Source: Prevotella sp. 10(H) (GTDB lineage: Bacteria > Bacteroidota > Bacteroidia > Bacteroidales > Dysgonomonadaceae). Taken from it: a stretch of DNA of 64,000 nucleotides. This document shows, piece by piece, positions 51,663 through 61,360 of this stretch. Made by a program: the position numbers and the translations under genes. The notes under the pieces are model-generated. The model was not told where the DNA came from. It saw only the letters and a program-made list of their open reading frames with translations, and searched no databases. Each line of letters begins with the position of its first letter. The stretch's first letter is position 1. The DNA lies in contig NZ_JOMI01000007.1 in assembly GCF_000711235.1 (NCBI RefSeq), forward strand, positions 806,001-870,000. Direction: 5' to 3'.

Positions 51663-52778
51663 TTATAACTCGGCATATAGTTTTTCATACACTTTCATGA
51701 GCGAAGATGTACAGTTTTCGTCAGAAAAACGTTCAACATATTTATATCCTTTAGTGACCATTTCTTTTCTTAATTGGTCATCAGCTAATAATCTTTTTAT
51801 CTGTTGAGCCAGTTCGTTTTCATTACGTGGATCTACATATATAGTATGAGGGCCTCCGGATTCCTCCAGACATGACCCTGTTGCACCTATAACCGGTACA
51901 CCGGAACTTTGCGCTTCGATAATAGGTATGCCGAATCCTTCATACAGGGATGGATATATAAATATCTTAGAAGATTGTAATATTGCAGGCAGATCGGTTA
52001 ACGGTACATTACTTATGATATGAACACGGTCCGATAACCCGTTTTCCGCTGCATAATTTATAACATGTTGGGCATACTCCCTTTGTTTTCCTATAGCTAC
52101 AAAATGTATGTCCGGTATTTGTTTCAGAGCCTTTACTATTAGCAAAATATTCTTCCTTTCCTCAATGCTGCCGATCGAGAGCAGGAAATTGTCAGGAAGG
52201 ATATATTTCTTTTTTACCTCTTTCTTTTTCTGATCCTCGGAACATTCCTTGAAAACAGGGAAGCAACCCTGATAAACAACATCTATTTTAGCAGGATCGA
52301 TGTCATAGAATTTTACGATATCACGTTTGGTACATTCGCTGACAGCAATAATCCTGTCAGCAACTTTGCATGCATATCTGGCTTTTACATTATATATTGT
52401 CCTATCGAATAAGGAGTAAAACTCAGGATATCTTAAGAAAATGAGATCGTGTATTGTAACTATAGTTTTAACCCCGGTCTTATTTACTTTGAAAGGTAAT
52501 TCGTTACTTAGTCCGTGATATATATCTATACTCTCCCTTTTTATATCCTTTACGATACCCATCGTCCTCCAAAATGGCTTATGGGTATGTTTCAAAGAAT
52601 AAACCGCCTCATCTTTATGTTTATCGTTTATCTTACTTTCATCCGGTAATTTGGGTATAAAAAGCTTATAAATATTATCAGGATAATATTTCATCAGATT
52701 AGAAATTACAAATCTGCTATAATTTCCTAATCCTGTAAAGTTAGATACTGCTCGTTTGGCATCAAATCCAATTCTCAT
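51663..52778 (-). CDS. GT4-family (mannosyltransferase-like) glycosyltransferase
   Basis: A 371-residue GT-B enzyme. The start RIGFDAKRAVSNFTGLGNYSR is typical of the WbaZ/WbdB-like mannosyltransferase branch of GT4. It continues VVYQGCFP, LSIGSIEERKNILLIVKAL and FIYPSLYEGFGIPIIEAQSSGVPVIGA. Mannose as donor is a guess from subfamily resemblance. It lies 15 bp downstream of the kinase gene and 23 bp upstream of the next GT. Confidence 0.9.
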   Translation of the reverse strand: MRIGFDAKRAVSNFTGLGNYSRFVISNLMKYYPDNIYKLFIPKLPDESKINDKHKDEAVYSLKHTHKPFWRTMGIVKDIKRESIDIYHGLSNELPFKVNKTGVKTIVTIHDLIFLRYPEFYSLFDRTIYNVKARYACKVADRIIAVSECTKRDIVKFYDIDPAKIDVVYQGCFPVFKECSEDQKKKEVKKKYILPDNFLLSIGSIEERKNILLIVKALKQIPDIHFVAIGKQREYAQHVINYAAENGLSDRVHIISNVPLTDLPAILQSSKIFIYPSLYEGFGIPIIEAQSSGVPVIGATGSCLEESGGPHTIYVDPRNENELAQQIKRLLADDQLRKEMVTKGYKYVERFSDENCTSSLMKVYEKLYAEL

Positions 52779-52793
52779 AGTCAGGCGTTAATA

Positions 52794-53549
52794 TTAACCA
52801 ATATAAGGCGTTGTTCCGGGATGCTGTCTTGTATAAGTATCCCAGAATTTTTTCCGATATTCAAATGTTTTCTTCAAGCAGGCTGCTTCATCAAAGTTTC
52901 GGGCTTTTGCATATTCTTTTACGATGAAGCTTATCATTTCGTCACTTCCCCATAAGCGTCTGAAGTTAAAGCAGGCGGTATTGAGATTTATCGGCTTATC
53001 AAATTTCATTCTGTTCAGGTCTACGAGATAGAAGGTGTAGTTTCCCCCCTTTTTCTTATATAGTATATTCCCTGAAGAATAATCGAGATGTAATATTTGC
53101 TTTTCATGCAACAGAGCTGTATATAAAGCAAATTGTTTCAGCAATTCTTCCCGTCCGTTAATTACCCCATGCTGCAATTCACGCATCATGCCGTCAAATT
53201 CTTCATGTACTGATATATATAAACTGTATTTTAACAGATTATATTGTTTCAGTTCCATATAAGAAACCGGATCGGGAGTATGAAAACCTCTGTTTTTCAG
53301 CATGAAGGCGTATAAATAGGAGCGTTTGGCTTTTGACCGGCGGATTGTCGAATATGCTATCTGGTTTATAAACAGCGGCTTTTTGAATGATTTTACATTC
53401 AATTTAACTCCCTCCACATCAAAAGTTTTGATTATATTACGTCCGGAGTAAATTACTTCGCCCGATTGCAGAAAAGCTAACGGGAGCCCTTCTATAAAGT
53501 CTTCCAATTGGCTGTAATCTGCATTTATAACCATTTTTATTTTAGTCAT
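52794..53549 (-). CDS. lipopolysaccharide core heptose/Kdo kinase-like protein (WaaP/InaA/KdkA fold)
   Basis: A 251-residue protein-kinase-like fold. The ATP-binding lysine is in LNVKSFKKP. The catalytic loop HLDYSSGNILYKKKG carries the Asp and Asn of the HxDxxxxN motif, and DLNRMKF takes the place of DFG. It fits LPS sugar kinases that phosphorylate the core (Kdo or heptose) in the cytoplasm. With the GT genes this marks the locus as LPS core or lipooligosaccharide synthesis. It begins 4 bp after the prfC stop, so it is co-transcribed with prfC, an unusual partner. Confidence 0.86.
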   Translation of the reverse strand: MTKIKMVINADYSQLEDFIEGLPLAFLQSGEVIYSGRNIIKTFDVEGVKLNVKSFKKPLFINQIAYSTIRRSKAKRSYLYAFMLKNRGFHTPDPVSYMELKQYNLLKYSLYISVHEEFDGMMRELQHGVINGREELLKQFALYTALLHEKQILHLDYSSGNILYKKKGGNYTFYLVDLNRMKFDKPINLNTACFNFRRLWGSDEMISFIVKEYAKARNFDEAACLKKTFEYRKKFWDTYTRQHPGTTPYIG

Positions 53550-53553
53550 AATC

Positions 53554-55134
53554 TTAAAATTCCGATGTGAAATGGAATTTAATATCTTTAAAATCCTGTT
53601 GCGCCATCATCAATACATAATTTGAGTCGGCAAGGAAAACATCCCGACCGTCTTTATCTAGTGCCATATATTGAGCTTTTCGCTTTCTAAAGTCCTCCAG
53701 TTGCTGTTTATTTTCGCTTTCTATCCAACATGCCTTAAACAAATTGACTGGTTCCCAACGACATTGCGCGCCATATTCATGTAACAGGCGGTATTGGATA
53801 ACTTCAAATTGAAGTTGCCCTACAGTGCCGATAATTTTACGGCCGTTGAACTGATTGGTAAACAACTGCGCAACCCCTTCATCCATAAGTTGATCGATGC
53901 CTTTTTGCAATTGTTTTGATTTCATAGGATCGGCATTCTCGATATATTTAAACATCTCAGGCGAGAAGCTAGGCAGACCTTTAAAGTGGAGTTCTTCTCC
54001 TGAAGTCAGTGTATCCCCTATTTTAAAGTTCCCTGTATCAGGTAACCCTACTATATCTCCTGCATATGCTTCATCCACGGTTTCTTTTTTCTGTGCCATG
54101 AAAGCAGTAGGAGAAGAGAATTTAAGTTGCCGGTTCAGGCGTACGTGTTTATAGTTTACATTCCGTTCAAATTTGCCCGAACATATTTTTACGAATGCTA
54201 TACATGAGCGATGGTTTGGATCCATATTCGCATGTATTTTGAAAATAAAACCGGTAAAATTACTTTCTTCTGGATTTACTTCACGTTCGATAGCTTCTAC
54301 CGGACGTGGCGAGGGTGCAATCTGAACAAAACAGTCCAATAACTCCTTTACTCCGAAATTATTCAAAGCAGAGCCGAAAAATACCGGAGCTACCTGACCT
54401 TTCAGATAAGTATTTAAATCTAGCTCGGAATATACGCCGTCTATCAGTTCAATATCTTCTCTTAATTTTGCAGCAAGCTCTTCACCAATATGATTTTCCA
54501 GTTCGGGATTGTTTATATCTTTAAATCCAATAGATTCGGTAACGGTTTGTTTACTTGGAGTATACAGGTCGAGTTTTTCCTGAAATATATTATATACTCC
54601 TTTAAAACGTTGTCCGCTGTCGATAGGCCAACTCAATGGCCGTACGCCTATCTTCAATTCTTCTTCCAGTTCATCCAGAAGGTCGAAAGGATCCCGGCCG
54701 TCTCTATCCATTTTGTTGACAAATATCATAACAGGAGTGTGGCGCATACGGCAAACTTCCATTAGTTTGCGGGTCTGGGCTTCTACACCTTTTGCAGAGT
54801 CGACGACTATAATGACACTGTCTACTGCGGTCAATGTACGATATGTATCTTCAGCAAAGTCCTGGTGACCGGGCGTGTCAAGTATGTTTATCTTGTAGCC
54901 GTCATATTCGAATCCCATAACGGATGTAGCAACGGAGATTCCACGTTGCTTTTCTATTTCCATCCAGTCCGATGTGGCGGTTTTCTTTATCTTATTTGAT
55001 TTTACGGCACCTGCTACGTGTATTGCTCCCCCAAAGAGCAAGAGTTTTTCGGTGAGGGTAGTCTTTCCCGCATCGGGGTGACTGATAATGGCAAAGGTGC
55101 GTCTCTTATGAATTTCTTTTTCCAGTTCGCTCAT
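53554..55134 (-). CDS. prfC: peptide chain release factor 3
   Basis: A translational GTPase that recycles RF1/RF2 after termination, 526 residues. The G-domain has [15 protein letters not shown] (P-loop), [12 protein letters not shown] (switch I), [12 protein letters not shown] (G3), [10 protein letters not shown] (G4) and a late SAL motif (FGSAL). Domain 2 and the RF3 C-terminal domain follow, with [13 protein letters not shown]. It has its own -7 box just after an upstream terminator. It heads the minus-strand operon that continues into the WaaP-like kinase and two GT genes. Confidence 0.96.
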   Translation of the reverse strand: MSELEKEIHKRRTFAIISHPDAGKTTLTEKLLLFGGAIHVAGAVKSNKIKKTATSDWMEIEKQRGISVATSVMGFEYDGYKINILDTPGHQDFAEDTYRTLTAVDSVIIVVDSAKGVEAQTRKLMEVCRMRHTPVMIFVNKMDRDGRDPFDLLDELEEELKIGVRPLSWPIDSGQRFKGVYNIFQEKLDLYTPSKQTVTESIGFKDINNPELENHIGEELAAKLREDIELIDGVYSELDLNTYLKGQVAPVFFGSALNNFGVKELLDCFVQIAPSPRPVEAIEREVNPEESNFTGFIFKIHANMDPNHRSCIAFVKICSGKFERNVNYKHVRLNRQLKFSSPTAFMAQKKETVDEAYAGDIVGLPDTGNFKIGDTLTSGEELHFKGLPSFSPEMFKYIENADPMKSKQLQKGIDQLMDEGVAQLFTNQFNGRKIIGTVGQLQFEVIQYRLLHEYGAQCRWEPVNLFKACWIESENKQQLEDFRKRKAQYMALDKDGRDVFLADSNYVLMMAQQDFKDIKFHFTSEF

Positions 55135-55155
55135 TAATTACTTTCTTATGAGATG

Positions 55156-55163
55156 CAAAAGTA
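55156..55163 (-). promoter_or_regulatory. -7 element of prfC
   Basis: TACTTTTG on the minus strand, 21 bp before the ATG at 55134. It follows the upstream terminator within a few bases. Confidence 0.55.
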
Positions 55164-55201
55164 ATAAAAAAAGCGAAGACAATTTGTAATAATCTTCGCT
55201 T
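55164..55201 (-). terminator. terminator between the lipoprotein gene and prfC
   Basis: A 9-bp stem (AAGCGAAGA / TCTTCGCTT) with a 13-base loop is followed on the minus strand by a T-run. It ends the fabD-rfbD-lipoprotein direction of transcription. Confidence 0.8.
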
Positions 55202-55264
55202 AGCTGATATATTTGTTTTTATTATTTATGTTTATCATTTTTACTGATAAGTAAGCCGGTTTTA

Positions 55265-55819
55265 TTAATCGTTTATGAATTTGAATTCCGGTGTTATTTT
55301 ATATCTTACTACTGCTGTATCTGCCCGTCCGTCGGTATCTTCGTCCATTTCATCATAAGTGTAATTGATGGTTTGCACAGTTATTTCATTGGCGTTTATT
55401 CGCGATGAAACTTCACTGTAATACTCTACCATATCTTCGTATGCTACGATAAGATTGTCTACAAGATTTCCATTCCTGTCATAACTGAGCAAATATTCGG
55501 AAACTTCCCCGTCTGAAATAATTTGTATTGTGATTATTTTACCGTTCTCATTTTTCAGCAAGGTTTGCCCGGTACTGAGGTCGTTACAGCCGTAACCTTC
55601 AAGACTTTCAACTTTAGCCAACTGAAGCTGATCATACTCTGATTGGGTCAGTCTTTTTATTTTAGTTATGTCGATGCTATTGAAATTTCCTTTTAATGAA
55701 ATATCAGCCAAATCGATACGAAGCGGATTAAGTTCCATTTCGTAAAGATTTACTTGTTTTTTTTGACATGAAACGGGGAGGATAAATATAATAAGGGCAA
55801 AAAGATAAATCTTTTTCAT
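55265..55819 (-). CDS. small lipoprotein, unknown function
   Basis: A 184-residue product with a lipoprotein signal (LFALIIFILPVSC, cysteine at about 18). The mature part is rich in acidic residues and beta-prone. It contains a long stretch with ITIQIISDGEVSEYLLSYDRNGNLVDNLI, like DUF-type periplasmic proteins that monitor small structures. No family is recognised. It lies 39 bp downstream of rfbD in the same orientation. Confidence 0.75.
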   Translation of the reverse strand: MKKIYLFALIIFILPVSCQKKQVNLYEMELNPLRIDLADISLKGNFNSIDITKIKRLTQSEYDQLQLAKVESLEGYGCNDLSTGQTLLKNENGKIITIQIISDGEVSEYLLSYDRNGNLVDNLIVAYEDMVEYYSEVSSRINANEITVQTINYTYDEMDEDTDGRADTAVVRYKITPEFKFIND

Positions 55820-55858
55820 TTCGGCGTTGTACAGATGAATTGTATATATAATTTACTA

Positions 55859-56737
55859 CTATATAGATAACAATTCTCGCACACAAATGTTTAGGCTGTC
55901 TTCCCATTTGGGAATAGAAATTCCAAACGTAGCTTTTATTTTGCTTTTATCTAATACACTGTACTTTGGACGGGTGGCTTTTGCCGGGTATTGGTCAGTA
56001 GTTATAGGGCTAACCTTGCACGTTGTGATTCCGGCATCTTTATGTATGGCAAGAGTAAAATCGTACCAATTTGTAACTCCCTCATTGGAATAATGGTAAA
56101 TACCGGATTCAAATTTATTTGATTCACTGTAGACCAGTATTTTCATTATCGTATCAGCCAGATCGGCAGCATTAGTGGGAGCTCCGGTCTGATCAGCTAC
56201 AACATTTAAAGTATCACGTTCTCGGCCCAATCTTATCATTGTTTTCACAAAATTGTTTCCGAAGATAGAATACAACCATGCTGTACGGATAATAATACTT
56301 TGCGGGCATATTTTTAATAAAGCGTCTTCACCTTCTAATTTCGATTTGCCATATACCGATTGGGGATTTACTTTATCTGTTTCTATGTATGGTTTTGATG
56401 CAGTACCATCGTATACATAATCTGTAGAAATATGAATAACTTTGACATCGTTAGATGCAGCAGCAGAAGCTATATTAGCGACAGCATCGCGATTTATTTT
56501 ATAGCACAGGTCAGAATCATCTTCAGCCTTATCTACGGCAGTATAGGCCGCACAATTAACAATATAATCGATATTGTTTTCTTTAAGATAGCCGTCTATA
56601 GCCTGCTGTTCAGTTATGTCCAACTCGGCTACATCCGTGAAGAAAAAACGAAAAGTGCTTTTATAGTTATCGGCTATTCGTCTTATTTCGCTGCCCAGTT
56701 GGCCGTTTGCTCCGGTGATAAGGATGTTTTTTTGCAT
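55859..56737 (-). CDS. rfbD: dTDP-4-dehydrorhamnose reductase
   Basis: The last step of dTDP-L-rhamnose synthesis, cytoplasmic, NAD(P)H-dependent. The 292 residues match. The Rossmann motif is ILITGANGQLGSEI. DYIVNCAAYTAVDKAEDD follows. STDYVYDG and the SDR-type SVYGKSKLEGE pair (Tyr-x3-Lys) are the active site. The GVTNWYDFTLAIH region is also conserved. rfbA, B and C are not in the window. It lies downstream of fabD, separated by a hairpin terminator. Confidence 0.94.
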   Translation of the reverse strand: MQKNILITGANGQLGSEIRRIADNYKSTFRFFFTDVAELDITEQQAIDGYLKENNIDYIVNCAAYTAVDKAEDDSDLCYKINRDAVANIASAAASNDVKVIHISTDYVYDGTASKPYIETDKVNPQSVYGKSKLEGEDALLKICPQSIIIRTAWLYSIFGNNFVKTMIRLGRERDTLNVVADQTGAPTNAADLADTIMKILVYSESNKFESGIYHYSNEGVTNWYDFTLAIHKDAGITTCKVSPITTDQYPAKATRPKYSVLDKSKIKATFGISIPKWEDSLNICVRELLSI

Positions 56738-56752
56738 AAATTCTGCTAAATC

Positions 56753-56791
56753 AAAAAATTATGAGTTACGAAAATTCATAACTCATAATTT
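56753..56791 (-). terminator. terminator after fabD, with heptamer-like arms
   Basis: A perfect 13-bp stem (AAATTATGAGTTA / TAACTCATAATTT) with a 10-base loop is followed on the minus strand by T6. The right side continues as degenerate heptamers (ATAACTC, ATAATTT, ATAACAT, ATAATTA) to 56805. Confidence 0.8.
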
Positions 56792-56811
56792 ATAACATAT
56801 AATTATTCTTC

Positions 56812-57699
56812 TTACTGTTTTCCACTTGTTATTACATCAGAAGCTATTTTCTTAACAAGTCCCTGAAGTACATTACCCGGCCCTAGTTCAATAAAATCAG
56901 TTGCTCCGTCAGCTACCATATTCTGTACAGACTGTGTCCATTTTACCGGAGCAGTTAATTGGGCTATCAAATTGGCTTTAATTGTTGCCGGATCAGTTTC
57001 ACCTTTTGTCGATACATTCTGATAAACAGGGCAGCAAGGTTCATTAATTGCTGTAGTATTAATAGCTTCCGATAATTCTACTTTGGCAGGTTCCATTAAC
57101 GGCGAGTGGAAAGCACCTCCTACTTTTAACTTCAATGCACGTTTTGCACCTGCAGCCAGTAAAAGTTCGCAAGCCTTATCGATACCTGCATTAGAACCTG
57201 AGATAACGATTTGTCCCGGACAATTGTAATTAGCAGGAACTACCACTTCGTCAGTTATCGATGCACATATTTCTTCTACTTTTGCATCCGGTAATCCGAG
57301 AACTGCAGCCATAGTAGACGGGTTTAGTTCGCAGGCTTTCTGCATAGCCAGTGCGCGTTTGTATACCAGTTTAAGACCGTCTTCGAAAGACAGGGCGTTA
57401 GCAGCAACCAATGCTGAAAACTCTCCAAGAGAGTGGCCTGCAACCATATCAGGTTTGAAATCCGCCCCCATTGTTTTAGCCAATATTACAGAATGAAGGA
57501 AAATTGCCGGTTGGGTCACCTTAGTCTGGCGAAGGTCTTCGTCAGTTCCGGCAAACATAAGGTCTGTGATGCGAAATCCCAGAATTTCGTTTGCTTTCTC
57601 GAACATTTCTTTAGCAACAGGAGATGTTTCATACAAATCTTTACCCATTCCTACAAATTGAGCTCCTTGCCCCGGAAATACAAATGCTTTCATTTTCAA
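56812..57699 (-). CDS. fabD: malonyl-CoA-acyl carrier protein transacylase
   Basis: The enzyme transfers malonyl from CoA to ACP in fatty acid synthesis, cytoplasmic, 295 residues. It opens KAFVFPGQGAQFVGMGKDL (the first conserved loop with Gln) and has the nucleophile Ser in VAGHSLGEFSAL, the conserved arginine region YKRALAMQKA, and the catalytic His in GGAFHSPLM. The C-terminal ELGPGNVLQGLVKKI is typical. A second ATG two codons on (57693) is equally likely as a start. It has its own -7 box and its own terminator. Confidence 0.96.
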   Translation of the reverse strand: MKMKAFVFPGQGAQFVGMGKDLYETSPVAKEMFEKANEILGFRITDLMFAGTDEDLRQTKVTQPAIFLHSVILAKTMGADFKPDMVAGHSLGEFSALVAANALSFEDGLKLVYKRALAMQKACELNPSTMAAVLGLPDAKVEEICASITDEVVVPANYNCPGQIVISGSNAGIDKACELLLAAGAKRALKLKVGGAFHSPLMEPAKVELSEAINTTAINEPCCPVYQNVSTKGETDPATIKANLIAQLTAPVKWTQSVQNMVADGATDFIELGPGNVLQGLVKKIASDVITSGKQ

Positions 57700-57736
57700 T
57701 ATTTAAAAGTTAAAATAAGCGATTAATTTCAGCCTG

Positions 57737-57744
57737 CAAAATTA
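57737..57744 (-). promoter_or_regulatory. -7 element of fabD
   Basis: TAATTTTG on the minus strand, 37 bp before the ATG at 57699. Confidence 0.5.
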
Positions 57745-57822
57745 GTAAAAAATAAAATATGATATCGTAAGATAAGGTAAAATAAAATATAACAGGGCGT
57801 TTCTGACTGCATTAGCGGATAC

Positions 57823-59412
57823 TTATTCTTTGAGTTGTTCTTCAAGGAGTGATTTTATACCTTCGATCATCAGACCTTTTTCAATTATATTTCCGTCTTT
57901 ATCTATAAGATATGTAGTTCCTGATCCGGTTAGGCCATAGGCTTCCCATACTTGCTCCTTATCGTGTTCTACAACAAGATTAACCCACGGGTATTTGTCC
58001 TTTTTTGCAGCAATTATTGCATGATTTATATTGTATTCACGGGCTACTCCGATAATGTTAAATCCCTTATCTTTATATTTTTCGTAGATAGGAATAAGCT
58101 CCATAGAGAAGCGTCTGCACGGACCGCATGTCGATTCCCACAGATCCAGTAAAGTAAGCTTTCCTTTCAATAGCTCTGAAAATTTTACTATATTACCGTT
58201 GAAATCCTGTGCCGTGAAATCGGTATACTTTGTTTTGATATTTGCACGTTTGCCTAATAATTTGTCGAACTGTCGGGTATAGATATGTTCAGGATATTTG
58301 CTTTTGTAAGTATTATATAGGGAAGCAGAATTTAAGATTTTCTCCCGATCACCATAAGACAAGAATCTCATCAGTTCGCTGTAACTAGCCATTGAAACAT
58401 TGTTTTTTATATAATCAATAGTCCATTCTTCATACTCGTTATTCCGTTCTGTCATTTTTCTACTTAGGACTTGTGCTTCGGGTGTATAATATTCCCCATC
58501 TATCTCAAGCCTCATTATTTGCATGTAGAGGCTATCTTCGATATCTCTGGCTTTTGTTTCTTCAAACAATTTTTTCAAAGATGCAGCTTTTACTGTTAAC
58601 CCTCTATTCTCGAGTTTATCCCATTCTTTCAATAATTCGCTCGGATCGAAAATAGAATCTCGCAGGGCATTAAAGTCCGTATAATCTTTATTTAACTTTC
58701 CACCTCTGATTTTATTTTCTTTATCTTTTTCCATGGGAAATAATTCCATTTCTACTTTCCCGTTTTCGGCAAAAAAGTATACAGGGCGCATTCCTCCTTC
58801 ATATTCTTCATCATTGAACGATAGCATATACATTTGCTCTTCATCACAATTTAACTGATATTCGAATTTCCCGCTTCTAACAGGGATAATCCGTTTCTTA
58901 TTCATTCGGGAACTGCCGCCCAATTCGTATAAGAATAGGGCTTTTGTATGAGGGCGATCAATTATAATTCCTGATATAAAACATTTTATTGGGGTGTCGG
59001 TCTTTTCCTTGTTTGTTTCTATACCAAGCAGGCAGTAGCCGTATTCCTGCTCGTTGATAAGGTCGAATGCCGTTTCAGATTTGTCGAGAGGTTCGAAATG
59101 AAATACGACGGGTATAATGCATGAGTCAGGCATAAGAATGGATTTATCCGGCTCTATTCCTTCTGTTTTTAGTACCTTATATATTTTACCTGATTTTCCT
59201 TTTAGGAAAGATCCGGATTTCATAACAATGTCTTCATTGGGTAAACCATATATACAACAATAGAGTATGGTTTCTGAATCTTTCAGTTCCAATTTATGTA
59301 TATGAAAACGCTCGGTGTTACTGCTGCCTGTGTCGGGATTATCAATAATTCGGATTTGAGCCGACACCAGTGCTGATATAATCAGAAAGACAGCAATGAA
59401 CAATAACCTCAT
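57823..59412 (-). CDS. TlpA-like thioredoxin-domain envelope protein (DUF4369-like N-terminus)
   Basis: The 529-residue product has a signal peptide (about 1-18, ending ALVSAQ). An N-terminal beta domain (about 30-230) includes CFISGIIIDRP and FEYQLNCDEEQMYMLSFNDE, like the DUF4369 part of Bacteroidetes disulfide proteins. A helical middle (235-385) follows. The C-terminal thioredoxin domain is TlpA/ResA-like: DFTAQDFNGNIVKFSELLKG, then LWESTCGPCRRF (CGPC) and GVAREYN. Redox work in the periplasm is likely. It is a tandem paralogue of the 587-residue protein encoded just upstream (12 bp). Confidence 0.88.
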   Translation of the reverse strand: MRLLFIAVFLIISALVSAQIRIIDNPDTGSSNTERFHIHKLELKDSETILYCCIYGLPNEDIVMKSGSFLKGKSGKIYKVLKTEGIEPDKSILMPDSCIIPVVFHFEPLDKSETAFDLINEQEYGYCLLGIETNKEKTDTPIKCFISGIIIDRPHTKALFLYELGGSSRMNKKRIIPVRSGKFEYQLNCDEEQMYMLSFNDEEYEGGMRPVYFFAENGKVEMELFPMEKDKENKIRGGKLNKDYTDFNALRDSIFDPSELLKEWDKLENRGLTVKAASLKKLFEETKARDIEDSLYMQIMRLEIDGEYYTPEAQVLSRKMTERNNEYEEWTIDYIKNNVSMASYSELMRFLSYGDREKILNSASLYNTYKSKYPEHIYTRQFDKLLGKRANIKTKYTDFTAQDFNGNIVKFSELLKGKLTLLDLWESTCGPCRRFSMELIPIYEKYKDKGFNIIGVAREYNINHAIIAAKKDKYPWVNLVVEHDKEQVWEAYGLTGSGTTYLIDKDGNIIEKGLMIEGIKSLLEEQLKE

Positions 59413-59424
59413 ATAATTTGATAT

Positions 59425-61188
59425 TTACTTTTTTATTTTTTCGTTCAATATCGTCCTCACTTCTTCCGCGGTAGGATGCACTGCCAGAATAGTACCGTCT
59501 TTATCGACAAGGAAAGTTGAACCTCCGGCATTGCCAACTCCATACTTCTTCCAAATCTCATTTTTATCATTTAATTCCAAAAGATTGAGCCACGGATAAT
59601 TATCTTTTTTTGCAGCATTGATACCGTTTTGGGCTTTTTCTTCACGGGCTACACCCACTATAGTAAATCCGTGATTTTTATATTCTTCGTAAATGGGAAT
59701 CATACTTTTCGACAGGCGCCTGCATGGACCGCACCATGATGCCCACAGGTCTATAAGCGCTACATTGCCATCTATTTGTTGAGACAATGTTACAGGGTTC
59801 CCCTCAAAGTCGGGAGCAGTAAAATCAATATATTTTCCTCCGGGCTTTATGGAGAGGTGGCTATCTATAATTGTCGCCATCTCTTTTGTATAGGTGTGAT
59901 CGGGATATTTTTTAGAGTAGATTGTATTATATAGACTGATATATTCTCCCGTTTTCCCATATGCTGAATGGTATATAGGATAAGTAGATAAAGATAATTT
60001 CATATTATGCAGCAACTGCTCGTAACTTACCAGCGATATATTATCTTTCATATAAAGTATTTCCCAGTCGCCTATTAATGCTTCTATTACAGAACTTTGT
60101 TTTACAAGGGCTTCGGCTTCGGGCGACATATGTTTCATCTCCTCTTGTAGCTTGTAAAATTGTTGCATTACTTTATTTCTTTCATCTTCATCTTTATCTT
60201 CTAGCTCTTCTCCTCTTCTCAGTAATTCTTTGGCTTCTTCGCTCAGAAAACGGTTTTCTTTATGTAACAAGGAACCCTTTTTGCGGATATCGGCTGAAGA
60301 GTCTATAATTTTACCGTTTTCACTTGATAATGCAGTTCTTAATTCTTGTGTATAGGCGTTATTGTCCAGATTATCCAAGTTTAAACTGTAGTCCGGCCTG
60401 GAGAAAAAATTATCAGCAACTTTTTCTATTTTTTTACCGTATTCTACATATTCTTTTGTCAATGGGCCGCCTTTTATTATATTCTTTTCATAAGCTTCCT
60501 CATAAGGATAAAGTTTCATTTCTATAGTTCCGTTTTCAGAGAAAAAAGGAACCGGAACCCATGAACCATCCATCATCTCATCCTTGAACGTCAGTTCGTA
60601 AACTTCAATCCCATCACAGTTTAGCTCGTGTTCGAATTTTCCGTTTTTAATCGGGATAACTATTCTATTTACACGGGCATCAGCGCCTTTCTTTTTAAGG
60701 TACAATAGATTGCTTTTCGGACGATCTATCACTTCGCCTTTTATCAGGCACTTTATAGGAGCCGAAGACATTGTTTTATAGGTTTTAACACCCGATATAT
60801 TGGAAGGGTCTTTGTCGTCGCCCTGTATGAAATCGAAAGTATCGTCATCACTGTCCAGCGGTTCGAAATGCATGGTGAAAGCCATCGTTCCCGATTCGGG
60901 CATGTGGACCTTCTTATCCAGTTCGAATCCGTTGGAACGAAGTAATTTATACTTTTTGCCTGATTTGCCTTTCAGATAGCTGCCGGAGGGAACCATTACC
61001 CAATAACCGGGAGTATTATATGCATCGCAGTGAAGGACGGTTTCATTATTGTTCAATTCCAGTTTGTTGATAAAAACAAATTCAGTATTTGTGTTTTCCA
61101 CATCAGGACGCTCTATTACCTTGGATTGAGACTGAATCGTTAGCGGAACAAGGGTAAAAAAAACAATAAGCAAGTGCAGGCATTTCAT
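59425..61188 (-). CDS. TlpA-like thioredoxin-domain envelope protein, longer paralogue
   Basis: A 587-residue product with the same plan as its downstream neighbour: signal peptide (about 1-20, ending TIQSQS), DUF4369-like beta domain (CLIKGEVIDRP, FEHELNCDGIEVYELTF), helical middle, and a thioredoxin domain with LWASWCGPCRRLSKS. The middle has about 60 extra residues of charged coiled coil (near 305-370: RRGEELEDKDEDERNKV and similar). Its CGPC is preceded by the usual WASW, while the neighbour has WEST. It is first in the pair and has its own promoter. The redox partners are unknown. Confidence 0.88.
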   Translation of the reverse strand: MKCLHLLIVFFTLVPLTIQSQSKVIERPDVENTNTEFVFINKLELNNNETVLHCDAYNTPGYWVMVPSGSYLKGKSGKKYKLLRSNGFELDKKVHMPESGTMAFTMHFEPLDSDDDTFDFIQGDDKDPSNISGVKTYKTMSSAPIKCLIKGEVIDRPKSNLLYLKKKGADARVNRIVIPIKNGKFEHELNCDGIEVYELTFKDEMMDGSWVPVPFFSENGTIEMKLYPYEEAYEKNIIKGGPLTKEYVEYGKKIEKVADNFFSRPDYSLNLDNLDNNAYTQELRTALSSENGKIIDSSADIRKKGSLLHKENRFLSEEAKELLRRGEELEDKDEDERNKVMQQFYKLQEEMKHMSPEAEALVKQSSVIEALIGDWEILYMKDNISLVSYEQLLHNMKLSLSTYPIYHSAYGKTGEYISLYNTIYSKKYPDHTYTKEMATIIDSHLSIKPGGKYIDFTAPDFEGNPVTLSQQIDGNVALIDLWASWCGPCRRLSKSMIPIYEEYKNHGFTIVGVAREEKAQNGINAAKKDNYPWLNLLELNDKNEIWKKYGVGNAGGSTFLVDKDGTILAVHPTAEEVRTILNEKIKK

Positions 61189-61213
61189 GATTTATCGGTA
61201 TTTAAGATTTTAA

Positions 61214-61221
61214 CAAAGATA
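61214..61221 (-). promoter_or_regulatory. -7 element of the TlpA-like pair
   Basis: TATCTTTG on the minus strand, 25 bp before the ATG at 61188. ATTG lies about 18 bp upstream as a weak -33. Confidence 0.55.
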
Positions 61222-61328
61222 ATAATTTTGTTTAAACGGCAATCTTCTGTATTTCTGAATTATATCGGGCATGAAAAATTTAATATCAATTAATACAGGC
61301 TAAAGCCCTTTTGAATTTATAAAACTCT

Positions 61329-61336
61329 TACCTTTG
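61329..61336 (+). promoter_or_regulatory. -7 element of the pseudouridine synthase gene
   Basis: TACCTTTG, 24 bp before the ATG at 61361. Confidence 0.55.
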
Positions 61337-61360
61337 CCCCTAATACATTGAACAGATCAA

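Noticed and set aside
46122-53549. Glycosyltransferase region as a horizontally acquired capsule island
   Set aside because: I see no integrase, transposase, tRNA or flanking repeats, nor a Wzx/Wzy flippase and polymerase. Base composition looks like the surroundings by eye. The region is kept as an LPS-type locus.
56753-56805. 13-bp inverted repeat as the end of an insertion element
   Set aside because: No transposase frame lies nearby, and the hairpin with T-run fits a fabD terminator.
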